Of a stretch of DNA of 34,505 nucleotides, positions 31,215 through 34,505 are shown one piece after another (position 1 is the stretch's first letter; every line of letters starts with the position of its first letter). The DNA is taken from positions 1-34,505 of the forward strand of contig NZ_JAHUZE010000009.1 of the NCBI RefSeq assembly GCF_019218265.1, read 5' to 3'. The position numbers and the translations under genes were made by a program. Under the pieces are notes generated by a model that saw nothing but the letters and a program-made list of their open reading frames with translations, did no database searches and was not told the DNA's origin. This DNA comes from Maritimibacter dapengensis (GTDB lineage Bacteria > Pseudomonadota > Alphaproteobacteria > Rhodobacterales > Rhodobacteraceae).

Positions 31215-32132
31215 TCAACGACGGGCGCAATCCTCTTCAACCCGCCGGTGCAGAAGCCGCGCCAGCAGATCGGCATGGCTGTCTTCGTCGAACGTGAACT
31301 TGCGTGTCAGACCAACCGCCCCGGCCATGTAATCCGACTTTAGATCGAGCGCAGCAAGGCTGCCGCGCGCAATTTCCCGCGCCACGACGCCGCGCGAGAT
31401 GAACCAGAGCATCTCAGAACCTTCGAGAAGCGTTTGCGCCGCCGGCAGGGCCACCGTCTCGAACACCGGTGTGAGATCGGATAACCCCATCGCGGCAAGG
31501 TATTGATCCACGCTCTGACGAATGATCGCACCGGGGTTGGGCAGGATGAGGGGATAGTGTAGCAGAGCGTCGGTCACCGGCAGATCCAGCGCTGGATGTC
31601 CGGCGCGCGCCACCAGCAAGATCGGCTCGTCATAGAGATACTCGAAAGACAGGCCTGCCATGTCGGCTGCCCGTGGCATGCGCCCGACCATAAGGTCAAT
31701 CTTGCCGCCGCGCAGTCGTTCGAGCAGGTAGTGGTTCGGCCCAGTGATTATACCGATCCGCGCATCCGGGCGCGCCTGCGAGAATGCAAGAGCGACCGAG
31801 GGGAAGAACCCACCGGCCACGGTCGGCAGCAACCCAACCTTCACCAGCCCCGCCGCCACCTGCCCCGACAGGTCGCGCACCCCTGCCTCGAGGCTTTGCA
31901 GCGCGGCGCGGGCATGAGCACGAAAATTCTCACCTGCCGGGGTTAAGACGGCCCGCCGCCCTGTACGCTCGAAGAGATGCGCGCCAAGCAGCCCCTCCAG
32001 TTCCGAGATCGTTTTTGACAATGCCGGCTGCGACACGTTCCGTTGCCGCGCCGCAGCAGAGATTGTTCCGGCTTGAGCAACGGTCAGGAAAGCTTCGAGA
32101 TGGCGCAGTTTCAGACCATTAGGTATATCCAT
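31215..32132 (-). CDS. pcaQ: LysR-family activator PcaQ
   Basis: This 305-residue LysR regulator starts at ATG 32130-32132, giving MDIPNGLKLRHLEAFLTVAQAGTISAAARQRNVSQPALSKTISELEGLLG, the usual PcaQ-like N-terminus; the frame is open to 32243. The two-lobed effector domain is complete. PcaQ in alphaproteobacteria activates pcaDCHGB when 3-carboxymuconate or 4-carboxymuconolactone accumulate (known for relatives). It is divergent from pcaD here. A PcaQ-like site (ATAACC-N4-GGATAT on the minus strand, 32140-32125) overlaps its start region, consistent with autoregulation. Confidence 0.9.
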   Translation of the reverse strand: MDIPNGLKLRHLEAFLTVAQAGTISAAARQRNVSQPALSKTISELEGLLGAHLFERTGRRAVLTPAGENFRAHARAALQSLEAGVRDLSGQVAAGLVKVGLLPTVAGGFFPSVALAFSQARPDARIGIITGPNHYLLERLRGGKIDLMVGRMPRAADMAGLSFEYLYDEPILLVARAGHPALDLPVTDALLHYPLILPNPGAIIRQSVDQYLAAMGLSDLTPVFETVALPAAQTLLEGSEMLWFISRGVVAREIARGSLAALDLKSDYMAGAVGLTRKFTFDEDSHADLLARLLHRRVEEDCARR

Positions 32133-32140
32133 TTGGTTAT
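32125..32140 (-). promoter_or_regulatory. PcaQ-type binding site
   Basis: The minus strand reads ATAACC-AAAT-GGATAT. The described PcaQ consensus is ATAACC-N4-GGTTAA, so the first half is exact and the second matches 4 of 6. It is centred about 75 bp before the pcaD start, a normal LysR activation distance. Confidence 0.55.
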
Positions 32141-32207
32141 AGCTTTTGGCCAAGATCATATTTTTGTAAAGGGAAAAGTTATGCCAAATTATCGACAGGA
32201 GGATACC

Positions 32208-32990
32208 ATGCAGGCATTGAAACGCGATTGGGGCACCACGCATCTGCGCGCCACTGACGGCGAAGGTGTCGCGCTTGTCTTCATCAATTCGCTCGGCACA
32301 GACCTGCGGATGTGGGACGATGTCGTCGCGCTTCTACCCGCGGGCTGGTCGAACTTGCGCATGGACAAGCGCGGTCACGGGCTGAGCAGTACCGCGCCGC
32401 GGGGATATGGCATTCCAGAGCTGGCCGAGGACGTGCTGGCCGCGATGGACCATATCGGTCTCGCTCAGGCGGTGATCGTCGGTTGCTCCATCGGCGGCCT
32501 GATCGCGCAGCACATCGCGCTCATGGCGCCGGATAGGGTGATCGGCTTGGTGCTTTCGAATACCGCCCCAATGCTGGGAAATGCGGATAGCTGGCTGAGT
32601 CGGATCGAGGGTGTACGCACTAATGGCATGGCGGCAATGGCAGACGGCATCCTACAGCGGTGGTTCGGCCCCGATATGCTTGCGACTCTTGAAACCGATC
32701 TGTGGCGGGCGCTGCTCACCCGGACAGATACGGAAGGCTATATAGCCACTTGCGCGGCGATCGCCGGCACCGACATCACCGACCGCCTTCGCGAAATCAC
32801 CCAGCCCGCGCTGGTGATCGGCGGCTATCACGATCAGGCGACGCCGCCGGACGTGGTCGAAAAGCTCGCCGCCGCCCTGCCCCGCTCCGATTTAGTCATG
32901 TTCGACCGCTCCGGCCATCTTCCTGCGGTAGAGCAGCCAAAGGTATTTGCCCACACCCTGATGAATTTCGTGGAAAGGATCATCCCATGA
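32208..32990 (+). CDS. pcaD: 3-oxoadipate enol-lactonase
   Basis: This 260-residue alpha/beta hydrolase opens the enol-lactone ring to 3-oxoadipate. The nucleophile elbow is GCSIGG with Ser94, and MDKRGHGLSS (52-61), GGYHDQATPPD (Asp) and RSGHLPAVEQP (His) complete the family pattern. The start at 32208 has AGGAGG five bases upstream; an ATG at 32181 is in frame but lacks a site. It is the first gene of pcaDCHG and its stop overlaps the pcaC start (ATGA). It is controlled by PcaQ in relatives, with a candidate site at 32125-32140. Confidence 0.93.
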   Translation: MQALKRDWGTTHLRATDGEGVALVFINSLGTDLRMWDDVVALLPAGWSNLRMDKRGHGLSSTAPRGYGIPELAEDVLAAMDHIGLAQAVIVGCSIGGLIAQHIALMAPDRVIGLVLSNTAPMLGNADSWLSRIEGVRTNGMAAMADGILQRWFGPDMLATLETDLWRALLTRTDTEGYIATCAAIAGTDITDRLREITQPALVIGGYHDQATPPDVVEKLAAALPRSDLVMFDRSGHLPAVEQPKVFAHTLMNFVERIIP

Positions 32991-33367
32991 CAGAGACGTT
33001 CGACAAAGGCATGCAAGTGCGCCGCGAGGTGCTGGGCGAGGCCCATGTGGACCGGGCAGAGGCAGGCAAGACCGAATTCGACTTGCCGTTTCAGTCGTTG
33101 ATCACCGAAAGCGCATGGGGAACTGTTTGGGCGTCGGAGCGGATCACCCGACGCGAACGCTCGATGTTGACCCTCGCACTGCTGGCCGCGACAGGAAATT
33201 TCGAGGAAATTCCAATGCATATCCGGGCTACCGCCAATACCGGTGCCTCGAAAGCGGATGTCGCCGAGGCGCTGCAACACGTCGCGATCTATGCTGGCGT
33301 GCCGAAAGCCAACCACGCGCTAAAGCTGGCCAAGCAGACTTATGCGGAAATGGAGGAAAGTATCTAA
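32987..33367 (+). CDS. pcaC: 4-carboxymuconolactone decarboxylase
   Basis: This 126-residue CMD-family protein decarboxylates 4-carboxymuconolactone to the enol-lactone. Typical features are FDKGMQVRREVLGEAHVDRA at the start, the SAWGTVWASERITRRERSMLTLALLAATG core, and the catalytic region EIPMHIRATANTGASKADVAEALQHVAIYAGVP. The length is normal. The start overlaps the pcaD stop by four bases and the stop shares its last base with the pcaH start, so the cluster is tightly coupled. No PcaD fusion (PcaL) is present. Confidence 0.93.
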   Translation: MTETFDKGMQVRREVLGEAHVDRAEAGKTEFDLPFQSLITESAWGTVWASERITRRERSMLTLALLAATGNFEEIPMHIRATANTGASKADVAEALQHVAIYAGVPKANHALKLAKQTYAEMEESI

Positions 33368-34095
33368 TGACTGACCATGGACCACTGATTCCGCGCAACC
33401 GCGCGATCCACCCCGAGCCCTATGATCCTGGCTACAAAACGAGCGTCGCGCGCTCGCCCTTCCTGCCGTTGCTTTCGATGGAGAGCACTCCCTCGGAAGA
33501 GACTGGTCCGAGATTCGGCCACACGAAGCTCGGCGCGCTCGACAACAACCTGATCTTGAACTGGACAAAGGGTGCTGCTCCCGCCGTGGGCGAACGCATC
33601 CTGGTGCATGGCCGCTTGCTGGACGAGATGAACCGCCCGATACCGAACGCGCTAATAGAGATCTGGCAGGCTAATGCGGGTGGGCGCTACCGGCACAAGA
33701 AAGACACCTATTTCGCACCGCTCGACCCAAATTTCGGCGGCTGCGGTCGGACCATCACGGATGAAAACGGATACTACGAATTCTTGACCATTCGTCCAGG
33801 GGCTTACCCCTGGCCTAACCGTGCCAATGACTGGCGTCCGATGCACATCCACTTTTCGATATTTGGCCACAGCTTCGGCCAAAGGTTAATCTCGCAGATG
33901 TATTTCGAGGGCGATCCGCTCATCAATCACTGCCCGATCGCCGCGACCATCAAGGATCGCAGCCAGCTCGACCGGCTGGTCGCGCCGCTCGATTTCTCGA
34001 AATCGCGCCCACTCGATTTTCTCGCCTATAAATTTGACATTGTTTTGCGGGGTCGCCGTCAGACCATGTTTGAAAACAAGCTGGAGGGCATGTGA
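33367..34095 (+). CDS. pcaH: Protocatechuate 3,4-dioxygenase beta subunit
   Basis: This 242-residue subunit carries the non-haem Fe(III) and, with PcaG, cleaves protocatechuate to 3-carboxy-cis,cis-muconate. The iron ligands Y108, Y147, H160 and H162 fall at exactly the positions known in the Pseudomonas enzyme (408, 447, 460 and 462 in its numbering). They are visible in GGRYRH, PGAYPW and PMHIH. N-terminal dioxygenase_N and dioxygenase_C regions are complete. The start is coupled to pcaC with GGAGG about nine bases upstream. The catalytic subunit is intact, but its partner PcaG is truncated, so an active enzyme is doubtful. Confidence 0.95.
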   Translation: MTDHGPLIPRNRAIHPEPYDPGYKTSVARSPFLPLLSMESTPSEETGPRFGHTKLGALDNNLILNWTKGAAPAVGERILVHGRLLDEMNRPIPNALIEIWQANAGGRYRHKKDTYFAPLDPNFGGCGRTITDENGYYEFLTIRPGAYPWPNRANDWRPMHIHFSIFGHSFGQRLISQMYFEGDPLINHCPIAATIKDRSQLDRLVAPLDFSKSRPLDFLAYKFDIVLRGRRQTMFENKLEGM

Positions 34096-34096
34096 A

Positions 34097-34444
34097 ATGG
34101 TTCAGAAACTTGAAACACTGATCGAAAGCGCCTCGCAAACGGCGGGTCCTTATGTCCATATCGGCCTGATGCCTACCTATGCGGGAAACGCAGGATACTA
34201 TGACGAAGAGATTGGCACCACGCCTTTTCTGGATGAAAGCAAGGCCAAGGGTGAGATCGTTGAGATCGTTGGCTCCGTATTTGACGGCACCGGCTGGGCG
34301 ATGCGAGATGCGTTGATCGAGAGCTGGCAATGCGATGCTGGGGGCGTGTTTCCGGGCGATAAAAGCGCCGATCCGGCCTTTACAGGTGTCGCGTTGCCCT
34401 TAAATCTGAGACACGACGCGTTCGGGGATATTTTTTGCCCTTAA
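34097..34444 (+). pseudogene. pcaG: Protocatechuate 3,4-dioxygenase alpha subunit, truncated by IS
   Basis: This is the start of the structural alpha subunit: SASQTAGPYVHIGLMP, then GSVFDGTGWAMRDALIESWQCDAGGVFPGDKSADPAFTG, which follows PcaG closely. Native sequence ends at about residue 97 (34387), where the IS tip TGTCGCGTTGCCC begins. The frame then reads 18 foreign residues to a TAA at 34442-34444. The normal length is about 200, so half the subunit, including the later beta strands, is lost. GGAGGG precedes the ATG (34097). pcaB, which normally follows, is absent from the window. Protocatechuate cleavage is therefore probably lost unless another copy exists. Confidence 0.92.
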
Positions 34445-34505
34445 TTATGAGATTCCACTGCCATCGCGCCTATGCTTTTCGCGCGCTGCCGGGCGATGTA
34501 ATCAA
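34387..34505. mobile_element. Terminus of an IS21-like insertion sequence (body outside window)
   Basis: The sequence begins TGTCGCGTTGCCCTTAAAT, the inverted counterpart of the left edge (one mismatch over the first 17 bases). Repeated blocks TTGCCCTTAAA (34394-34404) and TTTGCCCTTAATT (34434-34446) follow. Beyond about 34450 it differs from the left edge, so the two edges are probably opposite ends of one IS type, or two related elements. No transposase is inside the window. Confidence 0.6.

Noticed and set aside
1-34505. tRNA, rRNA, riboswitch or phage genes
   Set aside because: No cloverleaf, rRNA segment, recognisable riboswitch core or phage structural gene was seen on either strand by eye; a covariance-model scan was not possible.

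Overview
The window looks like an accessory catabolic region from an alphaproteobacterium, most likely of the Rhodobacterales (Roseobacter-type). The reasons are the split, regulated pca gene order (IclR regulator next to pcaIJF; LysR PcaQ divergent from pcaDCHG), a TAXI-type TRAP transporter and the overall gene style. The content fits a pathway from phthalate to protocatechuate and on to the 3-oxoadipate (ortho) pathway, surrounded by satellite aromatic-catabolism modules and decayed insertion sequences. All identifications come from reading the translated sequence; no database search was run.

Layout. 1-119 and 34387-34505 are matching, inward-pointing termini of an IS21-like element. They cut a 3-hydroxyacyl-CoA dehydrogenase gene on the left and pcaG on the right. 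120-2935 holds that broken dehydrogenase, a LysR regulator and a double-domain universal stress protein. 3040-7026 holds an alpha/beta-hydrolase pair with its MarR regulator, lying between a dead IS3-family remnant and a dead IS66-family remnant. 7234-9711 is an amidohydrolase, small-protein and Rieske ferredoxin operon with a divergent MarR regulator and an unusually clear shared operator. 9708-16912 is the phthalate block in two transcription units: oxygenase plus FMN hydroxyacid oxidase, and reductase, dihydrodiol dehydrogenase, decarboxylase, unknown protein and EamA transporter. 17224-21929 is a TAXI-TRAP uptake system and a MarR regulator. 22286-27678 carries a D-2-hydroxyacid dehydrogenase, a ThDP decarboxylase-type enzyme, an extra nadC and an aldehyde dehydrogenase. 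27735-34386 is the pca region: IclR regulator, pcaIJF, pcaQ, pcaDCH and truncated pcaG.

How the genes work together. Phthalate would enter by the TRAP system. It would be dihydroxylated by the oxygenase and reductase, rearomatised by the Gfo/Idh/MocA dehydrogenase and decarboxylated to protocatechuate. PcaHG would open the ring, and PcaC, D, I, J and F would carry the product to succinyl-CoA and acetyl-CoA. The window alone cannot complete this route, because PcaG is cut after about 97 residues and pcaB is missing.

The two most interesting signals are linked. A repeated operator-like sequence (NTTAG-N4-CTAAG) lies upstream of both phthalate units, the TRAP binding protein, the MarR gene at 21372-21929 and the aldehyde dehydrogenase gene that precedes nadC. 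An isolated nadC under the same apparent control as phthalate genes is suggestive, because phthalate is a structural analogue of quinolinate, the NadC substrate.
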